A DNA stretch of 64,000 nucleotides. Source: Armillaria gallica. Its lineage: Eukaryota > Basidiomycota > Agaricomycetes > Agaricales > Physalacriaceae. The translations under genes and the position numbers were made by a program. The DNA lies in contig JBANDB010000002.1 of the NCBI GenBank assembly GCA_037576215.1, positions 5,518,001 through 5,582,000 on the forward strand, read 5' to 3'. Positions within the stretch are counted from its first letter, which is position 1; every line of letters starts with the position of its first letter. This document shows, in pieces, positions 1 through 11,356 of this stretch. The notes beneath the pieces were generated by a model. The model searched no databases. It worked only from the letters and a program-made list of their open reading frames with translations, and was not told the DNA's origin.

Positions 1-116
1 ACGAATGGGATGAATCGGTGCCTAATGACAGCGTCGCCATTAAACCTTGGGCCTGAGAGCGGATTTTATAATGAATGAGCTTCTGTGTTTCTAAAGCAAT
101 ACAACTCCATACCGTA

Positions 117-401
117 TCATTGACAGGTTGAACTGAGCTGGACCCCGGTAATCCGGTTGGATCTACGTGGCTCCTCTACAAGAACATGTGAGTTTAATTT
201 ACGAGCAGTGTTAATATCCACCTTTTGTTTTGGGTTTGGAGATTGACGAGCTAGGGCTCGTTCGCGTTCTCGCCTCAGCCTTTGGGCAATGCTTCTGTTC
301 GACGAGGGGACATTGGGGGCGTTTAGTTGCTGATGGTCAAAAGATTCTAGGGGCGTCATTTTAAACTGTATAGGGAAAGGGATTAGCGTTCTTCTAGACA
401 C
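117..401 (-). CDS. possible small hypothetical ORF (94 aa), unsupported
   Basis: This open frame has an arginine- and glutamate-rich stretch (AQRLRRERERALAR) resembling low-complexity basic segments of transposon-associated proteins in mushrooms. I see no domain, no splice partner and no neighbour that supports it. The rest of positions 1-997 holds no recognisable gene. It includes the promoter side of the RBR ligase that starts at 998. The frame may be chance or part of a mobile-element remnant. Confidence 0.12.
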   Translation of the reverse strand: MSRRTLIPFPIQFKMTPLESFDHQQLNAPNVPSSNRSIAQRLRRERERALARQSPNPKQKVDINTARKLNSHVLVEEPRRSNRITGVQLSSTCQ

Positions 402-997
402 CGGGGTCCGCAGAAGAGACTCACTTTCACCAAGAAAAAGTCACCGAGAGATCTTAAGGTTAACAGCGAGGAACTCAATGAGGGAACCCAGAACGGTGGA
501 GAGCGTCACGAACAGTAAGATCGAGTCTGAGATTTGCTGAAAAGCCCAAGGGTGATTCTTATATTGCGCGCGACGGGAGAAGAACACCCGAGCATCACGA
601 CGCTATGTGGCACAGTAATTGAAAGGCGAAGAGCTTCTATTTTATGAAACTAAGACACGAGGCAAAACTCCAGAACTGTAAGACGATGAGGCACAGAAAT
701 ACTTCTGTGTTACTTATGTCATGGAAGGAAAACTCACTACGAACACGAGATCAAGTTGCCGTCAGTTTGGTTCGTTGTCAGTAAATAGCTGGGAATTTGG
801 ATCAGGTCCTGAATTTCTCCAGCGAAATTCGCCTCTCTCTCTCAGTTTACTGCGAAGCATGCGGGCAACCAAGTGAGGGACAGCTTGTGAAATGGTTGAA
901 AGGCGTCGAAAGCAAGGAAAGGAACGGCACGTGACCCTGACTCACCCAGGCCCACTGGCGTCGGCCACCACGATCTCGTACCCTTCCTCCTACCATC

Positions 998-3014
998 ATG
1001 TCCGACTACAGCTTTTCTGACGAAGAATACTACGATGATGAAGATATGCTCGATGGAACTCAAGACGATGGTGAGCACGGCGCTTAGTGGTGCCTGTACG
1101 CCTCATATGCTCATTTACGGTTAGTGGACGACGACGATGACATGGACATGGACGCCTATAATGAGGACTTCAAGGTTGATACCAGCAGCAAGCGGAAATC
1201 GTACGAGATTGAGTACGAGTCGCTCAGCCAATCCGCTGTCGAGAAGCTTATGCAGCAAGAAGTTGAGTATATCACTGGTATTCTTGGTGTCGACGTTAGT
1301 TTGTCGTAATTATTCTCCAATCGCCGTAGCTGATGCAGAAATAGTCTGGCGTTGCTGCTCGGCTATTGCGCCACTTGTCATGGAACAAAGAACGACTAAT
1401 CGAGAAGTACATGGACAACCCCAACTCTATTCTCGTCGCCGCAGGCGTCACCGTACCGGAGCCTCCGTCAGCGGCTTCGCCTATACGGACCCATACAGGA
1501 GATCGTCGTACCACGAGATCGTCATCGAAGATGTTTTCAACCCTGTCGCCACTGTCCAAAACATCTTCCAAGCCCTCATCATCATCCTCTTATCAGCCAA
1601 CACAAACCAGACTTAAGGACGAGCCCTTTGTCTGTCCTATATGTTACGACGATTCGTCAGATCTTCAAACCGCGTCACTTGATTGTGGCCATCTCTTTTG
1701 CACAGGTTGTTGGACGGCATACGTCTCCTCCAAAGTTCGCGACGAGGCCGAACATTGCGTTCGATGCATGGCCGAAGGGTGCGCCCTCGTGTCCCCAGAC
1801 CATTTTATTCAATCTGTTCTCGCGGGCGAGGACGAACCGACATGGGCTCGCTTCCAGGAGCTGCTCGCCCGCCACTTTGTCTCGTGTAACCCAAATTTGA
1901 AATACTGCCCTCATCCCGGATGTACCAATACCGTGTCATGTCCTGCCGCGGCATCCAAATCTAGTCTGACGACTGTCGTACCAACCGTATCGTGTGGAGC
2001 GCGGGGAATTCCGGGCGCTCCAGAAGCGTCAACTTCAGCTGTGGCAGCAAAAGAGCACTACTTTTGTTTTGGATGCCCGATCGACAGTGATCATCGCCCC
2101 GTGGTATGCAGTGTCGCAAAAATGTGGCTGAAGAAGTGCGCGGATGATAGTGAAACGGCCAATTGGATCAAGAGCAACACGAAAGAATGCCCGAAGTGCC
2201 AGAGTACGATAGAGAAGAACGGGGGCTGCAAGTGCGTGTCTATAATTCTCTTCGAAATCTTTTGCGCTGATGGTTCATCAGCCATATGACTTGTAAAAAG
2301 TGCAAACACGAGTTCTGCTGGGTTTGTATGGGTCCGTGGTCGGAACACGGCACCTCGTGGTACTCCTGTAACCGATACGAGGAGAAGAGTGGGAGTGATG
2401 CTCGAGATGCGCAGAGTAAAAGCCGCGCGTCGCTGGAGCGATATCTACACGTGCGTTTTCGCGTTCTTTGACGCCGTTATTTATAACCTGTTTGTTTAGT
2501 ACTACAATCGTTGGGCTAACCATGAGCAATCCGCCAAGCTTTCTCTGGATTTGTATGCTAAAACCGAGAAAAAGATGGAGGACATGCAGATTACGTCTTC
2601 ATTGACTTGGATTGAAGTCCAGTTCATGAAGAAGGCAGTGGAAGAGGCCGACAAGTGCCGTATGACTCTCAAATGGACTTATGCCATGGCGTATTACCTC
2701 GCGAGAGGGAATGAGAAGGAACTATTCGAAGATAATCAGCGAGATCTGGAGCAGGCTGTAGAAGACCTCGCCGAGCTGCTTGAGCAGCCGATAGAAACTG
2801 AGACGATCCCGACGTTAAGGCAGAAGGTGACTGACAAGACGGTGTGTACTCGCTGTTTGCAATTGAACAAATCGTTAATATTGCCTAGGTCTACGTGCAG
2901 AAGCGAAACGAGATCGTTTTGGAGGACACGGCGAATGGATTCTTGGAAGGTCGCTGGAAATGGAATGCGCAAGTGGAAGGGTTTGACGAGCCAGACCAGG
3001 CTGATCTGATTTAA
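998..3014 (+). CDS. Ariadne-type RBR E3 ubiquitin-protein ligase (588 aa, 6 exons)
   Basis: RING-between-RING E3 ligases take ubiquitin from an E2 onto a RING2 cysteine and then pass it to substrate. Exons are 998-1070, 1125-1294, 1345-2231, 2282-2450, 2500-2841 and 2889-3014. Phases agree and all introns are 47-54 nt. The protein starts with an acidic tail ([16 protein letters not shown]), then a UBA-like helix region (about 60-115, [18 protein letters not shown]). RING1 starts near residue 178 (CPICYDD), IBR lies at about 245-330, and RING2 at about 361-395 (ECPKC...NGGCNHMTC...FCWVC). Cys376 in GGCNHM matches the catalytic cysteine of human HHARI. A helical Ariadne domain ([14 protein letters not shown] and onward) completes the protein. 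The start is the ATG giving the acidic tail typical of ariadnes. The frame is intact. The family call is firm; the substrate is unknown. Confidence 0.93.
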
Positions 3015-3651
3015 CCTGGACTGACTTTTTCTCTGCCATCTCATTTAGATCCCAGATACTCGTTGCTCGTCAGATCTTCCTGTGCGCTATCCTACCATTT
3101 TTCCTTCACATCCATCGTTTTGTACATATCCAGCGGGTTCCTATTCTCGTCACGCAGAGTGTATATCAATAGCAAATGTACAAACAATATATAATGGCCA
3201 ATGAAACGCTCTCCTGAAGGAAAGATCTTGAATGCGGCCCGGACGCCACAGGGTTCAAGTTGCCTCAATTATAAGATCGGAGGTTCGGGAGGCCGAGTGT
3301 GTAGGACATAGGCGTTGAACAAGCGACGGTCTCGGGAGATATAACTGTAGCAGCTTCTTGGGAGCAAAGAAAGTAGCCATTCCTCCCATGCAGTCGAATT
3401 TCCACGTCGATTATGCCATTAAGCCAAAGAGAAGCACCTGAAATTGTAGAAAACCTATCCTTTGGTTCACCTTTACTACTTGCGTCCAACATGGTACGCC
3501 ATCGATGACGACAAGAAGGTCTAAATCGGCGCTATTCCCCTCGGCCGAGGCCCAACATTAATTATTAGAATGTCAAACGCGGTCAGGCTCGCCAGGTCCA
3601 GGTAGAAGTACTGAGCTGGTCATTGAAACCGGAGAAAATGAATCCACAATA

Positions 3652-4029
3652 TCACAGAGTTACCCCAAAAAGCCGGTATTTGGGACGCAAAATGTGCTCG
3701 ATATCCTCGGGAAAGGATTCGCAGAACCACGGAAAAATATAGATCATCACCACGCCACGGAAGGCGGTCCTCCAGACATACACATCCTCACGAAGTTCCG
3801 CCGTCAAACCTCCTCGAACACACCGCGGACTAGATACACGAGTCGAAGATGAGAGGCGCTTCGCTTCCAACTGATTAACAAAGCTGCGCCACTGGGTGAA
3901 AAGAACTTCCAGTTCGCGGGGTGGGATGCACTTTCTCAACAGCACTAGTGCGATGTCAAACTGCCCCATGGAGTCAGCAATGTTTTGTTTGACCAGGATC
4001 TTCTGACACGGGACCATCGCAGCATTCAA
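3652..4029 (-). CDS. hypothetical protein, 125 aa open frame, possibly one exon of a larger gene
   Basis: A 125-codon frame starting MNAAMVPCQK has balanced composition and a hydrophobic-aromatic stretch (VVMIYIFPWFCESF). It matches no family I recognise. A second minus frame of 75 codons at 3265-3492 could be a downstream exon, but I could not find a convincing splice pair joining them. It may be a genuine lineage-specific gene, a remnant, or chance. Confidence 0.2.
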   Translation of the reverse strand: MNAAMVPCQKILVKQNIADSMGQFDIALVLLRKCIPPRELEVLFTQWRSFVNQLEAKRLSSSTRVSSPRCVRGGLTAELREDVYVWRTAFRGVVMIYIFPWFCESFPEDIEHILRPKYRLFGVTL

Positions 4030-6016
4030 TTATGACTGAAACGCCGCCTTCTCGTAACGTTATGGTTTCCGGTGCCGGCGAAAGTCGAGGGGCGATACAA
4101 GTCATTCTCATCCCCTCATTCGTCAGAACGGCCGAGAATCTGTACTTTGCCTTCTAGGAAGGTTGGAATGTGCCGTCGGGAGCGGCGTATTCCAATGGGT
4201 ACATTGGCATGCGATGAAACAGAGCAGGAACCCCTCGGCAAGTTGCGCTATGGCTTTCGTTGATTTAAACAATCACGAAGTCCTATTTTCAATAGGAACT
4301 CTTAAGACGAGGTGACGCGATTCGGAGAGTTCGACGCGTCCTAAGATTGTTCCTCTGCCTTTTCCAGACCTTTCAGCCATCCAAGATGGACCTGGCAGAC
4401 TTGCGATCGAATACTATACAGTCGAGGAGAGGTAGATAATATGCTGGCGCTGTGTCTGCACCTAGCACGGCAAATAAATGGATCATGCATAGTTGGATAG
4501 AAGTTGATGCCAAGATGTCATCACATCCTCGTGGACCGACTTTGTCCTGATTCCGACGACAAAAGCGGGACTAAGGAAGAGAAGGTGTTCTATTGAGATC
4601 GCGATCTTTTATGACGATAGTACGATAACAGCGTTGATGGCCTATTCGAAGCCTTGCTCGTGACTGGACAGAGAATGACTAGATAAGAACAGATTCAGTC
4701 ATAAGCTTATTGAGCTAAACAGAGACATACCACACCGATGTAAATCTGCATAGTAGAGAAGCGAAATCGGAAAAAAGTGGGTATATATTCCCCTCCTCGT
4801 TCTAGATCCGCCCATGTTTTTTGACCCTAAATTCGGAGCTTGGCTTAGACATGTTTGAATCATAAATCCAGTGATTGGCGAACCCAAATAAAGGAAGTAC
4901 ATATTACGCGACCCAAGCCAAGTCAAAAGTGTGAAGCCCTAAAACGAACACACGAAAAAGATCATCGAGAGCATGACGGCCCTTCGACGTATTGTTGGTT
5001 CATTCAAAGGCTCCATCACTCAATTGTATCCCTTACAGGAAGACGGCAATGATCGCAACAAAGACGGAGGTGAGGCAGAACGCGGACTCTGAGCGGGGAA
5101 GCTGCAAGTCCAGATGAAAATGTATTGATCAAAAAAAAAAGCGACACTCGCGACTCGGAGGTTCCAGGTGGTGAGGCACCGGCTGTGTGTATGGGAACTT
5201 CATACACAGGTGCATGGATGAGAATGCTAAAGACTCCGCCTATTCAGATTCTGTTCGCACAAGAATGTACGGGACCAGGAACAAGGGAGACGCACTTAAA
5301 GAGTCGACGAATTGAAAAGAGCGACAGCCAGGATTAGAAAGTTCTTTGTGCCAGGCGAGAAAGAAAGACATGAAATATGGAGTGCTTGTCTTTCGGGGGT
5401 TGATATATAGCGGCATTGACAGCGCGACAGACTCATGCAAACAATGCTGACCGAAGCACAATTTTAGATGAAAACGAAAACGAAAGCTCAACCCACGATC
5501 AGCAGTCCACAGAGGGTCATCATTCACAAAAAGTCCATTATTCGCCGGCAATGTTATTTGAAAGAAGATCGTATCCTCTGAGATTGTGGGTAAGATTCCC
5601 TGTGAAATTACATCAGTTCAAGGTAAAGATCAGGACAGTTCTCGTACCGCTTTCAACCGTTTTTCTCGTCATTCATTTTGGTTCTGTATGATATCCTGGT
5701 GCTCAGCCTCTTGTTTACAAACTTGCCTGCCTCCAGATACGAGACATTCATCCTTGAATGCGCCCTCGTTACTATGCTTGCGGCCACGACCACTGTTAAC
5801 GTTGCCACTTATCGCATCCCGTTGAATTGAACCCATACCCGAGTTAAAGTTCGCAGCGAAAAGGAGGCCAGTGTCGGAGCGTGATGTCGGCAGCGTTACA
5901 AGCAACGGATATGGTACTAGTGGGGCTAGTTGATTCGCTGTGTAGATGGTTGTAAGAAACAAGTCTTATTGGGTCAAGTGGCAACTTGATCGCGAAGCTT
6001 CATGACGTTGGTCGTC
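4030..6016. other. intergenic, no recognisable gene
   Basis: Only short unrelated open frames occur here, on both strands, with no domain and no consistent splice signals. It ends at the left terminal repeat of the MITE-like element at 6017. Confidence 0.5.
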
Positions 6017-6292
6017 TACTGTCCTTTCCTGTATGGAAGCAACGTAAGGCGTAAGGGGTGGGTCGGTTGCGTTGTCTATTTTGAACTTTCGTATTGAAGG
6101 CGTAAGGAGGGGGTTGTTGCTTACGAAGGAATCAAATAAGATCCAAAAATAGCAAAATTTTGCTCCCTGCGGGGCAAAATGTTGCGGGATTTAGGCAACG
6201 TAAGGCCTAAAGCACCCCTCGTTGCATATGCTGGAAGTATTTGTAAGCATAAGGGGTCCTCCGCCGTTGCTTCCATACAGGAAAGGACAGTA
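6017..6292. mobile_element. MITE-like non-autonomous DNA transposon, 276 bp, 28-bp perfect terminal inverted repeats
   Basis: Positions 6017-6044 (starting TACTGTCCTTTCC) and 6265-6292 are exact inverted copies over 28 bases. The termini fit a TA target duplication with TIRs beginning CTGTCC, as in Tc1/mariner-type MITEs. The interior has no open frame and repeats short GTAAGG/GCGTAAGG motifs. It also holds a small palindrome (AGCAAAATTTTGCT). The perfect TIRs suggest fairly recent activity. It shares its TACTGT end and its internal motif style with the element at 59980-60389. Confidence 0.8.
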
Positions 6293-6941
6293 CTCTTCTA
6301 AGAACCACGATCATCAAGAAATTGTAACTGGGCCTACTGGGCCTAGAATCGTACTGGTCTAAGCACTACGTAGTCGAGATTGGATTCATTTTCAGATTCC
6401 TGTCTCTTCTGTCTCTTTCTTTATATTCTACCTCCTTGTCCGGCAAATTTTCACGTCTCGAGTCTCTCTGTTCACAGTCATGTTGTGTGGAACAAATGCT
6501 GCCAATCAGCTCTATCAATAACGGAAATACTCAGACGAGCTCCTCGACATTCTCGACTCAATGTGCGGCGCAGCTTTTTCAAGTGGCTTTTATATGAATT
6601 TTTACTCTAGACAACATCGAGTTCTACGGCTTACCCTTTCGGTCACTCACACATTCCTTCGGAAACTGTAGGATATATATCAGCCCCATACTTCGCCTCG
6701 TAAGTAGAAGCAAGGACCGAAAGCACAGTGACCCAGGGAGTAAAATTGAGCATGGGAGCCAAACGCAACAAAATGCTAACAAGGTAATGAAAAGTAGTGC
6801 GATAAGAGCCGAGCCTCGTAAATAGGGCTGTAACAAAGAACTGCGAACGAAGACATCGGGAGAGCGGTGAATAAAGAATACAGCAAACAATCTCAGAAAG
6901 TTCCTCTCAGTCCGTGTCATAAGGGAAAGTCAGCGCATTCT
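6293..6941. other. intergenic, downstream of IRG-1
   Basis: I see no gene here. The minus-strand frame at 6624-6920 lies just beyond the IRG-1 stop and has no recognisable domain. Part of this stretch is probably the IRG-1 3' untranslated region. Confidence 0.4.
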
Positions 6942-8003
6942 CTACAGGCCAGCCATCGAAGCGTACGATTTTTGAGATCGTCTTAAGTATGCATTCTGGC
7001 GCATCTCCTTCAACAACTCCAACTCATCAAGCACGAGACTATCCTCGAGCGGCTCTCCCCGGACAATCAAAGTAAGCGTGTCCCGAGAGACAGCATACAT
7101 CTTCTGCAACCGAAGAGGAGGATCATTCCTCATAAGGTTCACCTTAACGCTCTCCTGCGACTTCGCGACAAATTCCTGGCGCGCTTCGTCAAGAAGCTGG
7201 AAGGAATCAACGTTGGCGCCAGCCCTCCGTCGTTTCCTCTTGACGAGATTCTTGATATGCACGTCAGATTTGGAGCGAACAATGTAGGCGGGGATTTTGT
7301 ATCGCTCGGCGTTCTTCAAGATAGCTACATCTGTGGCGGTGAAGCGATCGTTGAATAGGACGATAATGGCGTCAAAAATGTAGAGTCCTTGGTCGTTAAA
7401 ATACGTCCAGTCGGAGCATGCTAGGGTCCCCGATCCCGGGACGTCGAACCAAATAAACGGTTTGGCGGCATTAGGGTCAGGGTATGAAGTAACGACGGAG
7501 GTGCTCTCCACGTAGTCAGTTGAAGCGGCGCCATCCTCGCCATCCCAGACGCCCCGAAACGCATTAATGAGAGAAGATTTGCCAGTTCCCGATATTCCGG
7601 TGATGGCGACATGGAACTTTCCCTCTCTGTAATAGCGTTGCTTGATTGCCTCGAACTGCTCCCTAGCAGGCAATTCAATGGGACGGACACCCCTTCTCCA
7701 TTTTGTCTCTACCTCCCTCTGTGCTTGAAGTGCCTTTTCTATCTGCGCGTCCTTCTTTTTAGCCTCCTCTCGCAGCTGGTTAGCGCGCTGCGCTGTCTGC
7801 TGAGCTTCTAGCTGCGCCCTCCTAGCTTTATTGGCCTCCTCCTGCTTCTCTCTCTGGAGCTGTTCAGCGCGACGATGAGAATCGTTTGTCTGTCTTCGGA
7901 GTTGCTCTTCCATCGAGGCGTACGTGGAGCGTTCTTGGAATGCGGTTTCGGATCCTCCTGCACGGAATAAACAGTCAGAAACCAGGGGTCGATGTCGCCG
8001 CAT
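6942..8003 (-). CDS. IRG-1: immunity-related GTPase (IRG/IIGP)-like protein
   Basis: It has an N-terminal charged coiled coil (about residues 31-100) and a dynamin-like IRG G domain. G1 is GISGTGKSS (136-144). G3 is DVPGSGT after the IRG-type WFD strand. G4 is VRSKSD. A conserved MYAVSRDTLT segment lies where G5 is expected, and a short helical tail follows. Mammalian IRGs act on vacuole membranes of intracellular pathogens; the role of fungal members is unknown to me. The frame is intact. The true N terminus is uncertain: an acceptor-like CAG at about 7961 suggests a spliced 5' exon. If unspliced, Met31 (7913) is a plausible start. The C terminus is shorter than in paralogs and lacks the MKKTGM tail. 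It is the most downstream member of the array, and all members point leftward. Confidence 0.85.
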   Translation of the reverse strand: MRRHRPLVSDCLFRAGGSETAFQERSTYASMEEQLRRQTNDSHRRAEQLQREKQEEANKARRAQLEAQQTAQRANQLREEAKKKDAQIEKALQAQREVETKWRRGVRPIELPAREQFEAIKQRYYREGKFHVAITGISGTGKSSLINAFRGVWDGEDGAASTDYVESTSVVTSYPDPNAAKPFIWFDVPGSGTLACSDWTYFNDQGLYIFDAIIVLFNDRFTATDVAILKNAERYKIPAYIVRSKSDVHIKNLVKRKRRRAGANVDSFQLLDEARQEFVAKSQESVKVNLMRNDPPLRLQKMYAVSRDTLTLIVRGEPLEDSLVLDELELLKEMRQNAYLRRSQKSYASMAGL

Positions 8004-10096
8004 AGAGTACAGAGTGCATACCTAAATGTCAAATAACAAATTGTGTTGGCTGAGGTCTTGGAAGGTCAGCCTCGAAACCTAAGAGTGAAGCGTTCAGAAA
8101 AGGAAGAACAGGTATTTTATGTGTACTGACAGAGACGAAGAGACGTGTTATAGGTAAAAATCAGGAATATATCAAGCAACAAACTGTACACAGAAAGCGT
8201 CGCAGACAAGGGGCTAGCAAGATTCAACACTCTGCGGCGTTTCCTCTTTACGTTCCTCGCTTTCCTATATAAGTATAAGCACCCTGTATTTCACAGAAGA
8301 TCAGAAAACGCGTCGAACCTTGGGAACAAATGATTAATATAGCGCTGTTCTCACATAACCGCCTGGCAGCTCTCACGGCGTTTCGTGACTCCGCACGATA
8401 AGCTGCAACGACCAAGATGCTGGAACTGCGCGTCCTGTGATCAGACAGACTCAAGACAAGCGTGCCGCTTCACGTACAGGGTGAGGAATACCATGAGGCT
8501 GATAGACGCTGCTAGTGATAGTTTAAGTGACAGCAAGGACAGCCATGGAATTCAAAATTGATCAGACTCCATTTTTATCTGCTAAGCGGGGAAAGGGCGA
8601 GCCGCTGTGAACAGCCTCGCTCGGGGATTGAGGTGATAGAGGTGATGGCATGTCGTTGTAAGATCCTTTGCTAGACGCTGGAAGGCAGGTTGCCAGCTTC
8701 CAAGTCGTACACTGACAGCGCAGTGCCACGGCCTTGACTCGAGTTCCCTCGATTCTATCACATATGAAGACCACAAAACGGAACTATCCTCACCTTGCTC
8801 ACTTTGTTATGAGACCGCGAGGCCTGAAGGCCTGACGGGGAAGTGGCCATCGACGGTCGAACAAGCGCGCTTGTGGCGTGAGAATGCTGATGCTATCACC
8901 GTCGGGCCGGGCCCGAGTTCGCCCTAACTATCACTTTCACCACCACCACCACCACCACCACACTTACCGCGACCACGACCACGACCACTACCACTACCTA
9001 AAACAGCTCGTGGTACACCTACTGAAGCCTTGTTCTGGCCGCTAGTAGGATGGTACGTTGGACGGTACCCACACCTTATTGGTTCATCAGTCATTCTCGA
9101 CATGAGCAAAGGTTCCACGAGCAGCCACCACCACGAATACTTCATACCTCGCTATTTCTTCATCCCTAACACTTCCTTTCGCTCAAACTCGTCATTGACT
9201 TTGAACACTGTTCTTGTCGCAATGTCTCAGCTATGTCTTACATGGCAGTCCTCTCTCTTTCACAACATTGCACCATTTCGACTATAGCACGAGTCCCTCC
9301 TTGCCAGGGAAGATGTCATTGAGGGAATTGTCTTATCCTTCGAGTGATATCGTTCAAGGCGCCGCGGATTTGCCTTCAGTCCATTTCTTCTTCTTCCACG
9401 CATCCTTGCAACCTCCATTGGCATTTATCACTCTGTAACGCCATTGCAGTGTGACAGCCATATCTTGACCTCGTTATCCCGGGTCGACATCATCTGCAGC
9501 TGATGTCAGCGAGACGCAGCTGGTCTGCGACGATCAGGATCACGGTAGCTTGTCAGGATTTAGAGGGAATGTGCACATTCGCTATCACTTCGGGCCCATG
9601 TGCTAGTAGATGATGTTGCTACCACCGTCACTACATTTTACAATGAGCCATCGAGGTCGGTAGGAGTAGTTTACTTCTATTTACCTGAGCTGTATCAGCG
9701 GAGATGGCCAATCAATCCAGTTTTCACTTTGCGGAGCATAATTGGATGCTGTGTCGCAGCGCTGCCTCTTGGCTTGCATGTGCAAATTATCGAAACAAAA
9801 TATTACGTCCAATCCATGCTTCACTTGCCCGCATTTATCTTGATGTTCAATCAACAGTGTCACCCCTGAAGAGCGTAGAAGTGCGCAGATTTTAAACCAA
9901 ATCATACATGGAAACGCTTCAATAACAAGGCAAGACGAAATCAATTCGAATACACTACAGGGTAAGAGCCAGACTAAATCCGAAACTAAACCAGAAAAAA
10001 AATCTACGACAGAAACTCGTGAACAGATCAAATCCAAAAAGTGTCGATGAAGACGGACAAGAAAACGTGGACCATAGCAGGAGACTTGCCAAATTA
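8004..10096. other. intergenic between IRG-2 and IRG-1
   Basis: No gene is recognised. The left part presumably carries the IRG-1 promoter and 5' leader, with splice-like signals near 7961-8025. The right part includes the IRG-2 3' flank. A CAC microsatellite lies at 8938-8962. Confidence 0.45.
8938..8962. repeat. CAC trinucleotide microsatellite
   Basis: About eight uninterrupted CAC units are followed by imperfect GAC/CAC-rich repeats to about 8998. No gene overlaps it. Confidence 0.9.
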
Positions 10097-11356
10097 CTAC
10101 GCGAATAACCCTAAGACTCCAGAACCAGCTTTCTTCATCAGCTCTGCCATCGAGCCGTACGACTTCTCCGATCGGCGCGAGAACGCATCCTGAAGGATGT
10201 CTTTCCACAACTCATACTCATCGAGCAGGAGGTTGTCGTCGAGCGGCTCCTCCCGAATCATCAGGGTAAGCGTATCTCGAGAAACAGCATACATCTTCTG
10301 CGACCGAAGCGGAGGATCGTTCTTCATCAGATTAGTGCGAACGCTGTCCCGCGTCTTCGTCATGAACTCCTTGCGAGCGTCGTCAAGAACCTTGGCGGGA
10401 TCGCGCCTGGCGCCGGGCATCCGCCGTGTCTTCCTAACGATGTTTTCGACGTGTATATCGGATTTGGAGCGAACGATATAAGTGGGGATATTGTATCGCT
10501 CAGCATTCTTCAAAATGGCTGCGTCGGTAGCGGTGAAACGGTCATTGAATAAAACGATGATGGCGTCGAAGATGAAAAGCCCTTGGTTGTTGAAGTATGT
10601 CCAATCAGAACACGAGAGTGTTCCCGATCCTGGGACGTCAAACCAAATGAAGGGGTTGGAGGGATTCGGATCAGGGTATGCAGTAACGATGGAAGTGCTT
10701 TCGACGACATCGGTCTGAGCAGCGTTCTCGTCGCCATCCCAAATACCTCGGAAGGCGTTAATGAGAGATGACTTGCCAGTTCCAGAGATTCCGGCAATGG
10801 CGAGGTGGAATTTCCCTTCCTTGTAGTACTGCCGCTTGACCTTCTCATACTGCTCCTGAGAAGGCCACTCGACAGGACGGATCCCTTTCTTCCACTTCGC
10901 TTCCATTTCCTCCTGAGCCGCCTGTATCTTCTTCATCTCTTCATCCTTCTGGTTCGCCTGGTCTTGCAGCTCGTCGACTATTTTAGCGGCCTTTTCAGCT
11001 TCCAGTTTCGCCCTGCTCGCTATGTCGACTTGCTCCTGCTTCTCCTTCTCAAGCTGTTCGACATGGGCTTGGTTCGCTTCGTTCTGGAGCTGCTGGATCC
11101 TCTCGGCCTCCAACCTCGCCTTGTTAGCTAAGTCGGCTTGCTCCCGCTTCTCCCTTTGAAGCTGTTCGATATAGCCACGAGCTTGGTTTGCCTCGTTCTG
11201 GATCTGCTGGATACGACGATCGGATTCTCCCCTCTCTATTCTCAATCGCTCTTCAATCAGGGCCAGGGTCGGGTTCTCCTTAACTTTGTTGCCCCGAATC
11301 AATCCGAGGATGGATGGAATGACGGCCGCAGCAATTGCACCGATGAAAGGCCACAT
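10097..11356 (-). CDS. IRG-2: immunity-related GTPase-like protein, 419 aa, intact
   Basis: The N terminus is a hydrophobic segment (about 4-20, FIGAIAAAVIPSILGLI). A coiled coil (about 34-155) follows, containing two related blocks that end in IQQIQNEANQA and IQQLQNEANQA. The IRG G domain has G1 GISGTGKSS (189-197), G3 DVPGSGT and G4 RSKSD. The C-terminal helical region ends YGSMAELMKKAG. Unlike IRG-3, -5, -6 and -7 it starts MWPF, so it lacks the MGxxxS acylation signal and may hold membranes through the hydrophobic stretch. A TTTTTAG acceptor-like site lies just upstream of the ATG, as in other paralogs, suggesting a leader intron. The frame is unbroken and the start aligns with paralogs. 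Confidence 0.9.
   Translation of the reverse strand: MWPFIGAIAAAVIPSILGLIRGNKVKENPTLALIEERLRIERGESDRRIQQIQNEANQARGYIEQLQREKREQADLANKARLEAERIQQLQNEANQAHVEQLEKEKQEQVDIASRAKLEAEKAAKIVDELQDQANQKDEEMKKIQAAQEEMEAKWKKGIRPVEWPSQEQYEKVKRQYYKEGKFHLAIAGISGTGKSSLINAFRGIWDGDENAAQTDVVESTSIVTAYPDPNPSNPFIWFDVPGSGTLSCSDWTYFNNQGLFIFDAIIVLFNDRFTATDAAILKNAERYNIPTYIVRSKSDIHVENIVRKTRRMPGARRDPAKVLDDARKEFMTKTRDSVRTNLMKNDPPLRSQKMYAVSRDTLTLMIREEPLDDNLLLDEYELWKDILQDAFSRRSEKSYGSMAELMKKAGSGVLGLFA

Noticed and set aside
8924..9145. Gly/Arg-rich minus-strand frame.
   Set aside because: Its Gly run is just the CAC microsatellite read on the other strand.
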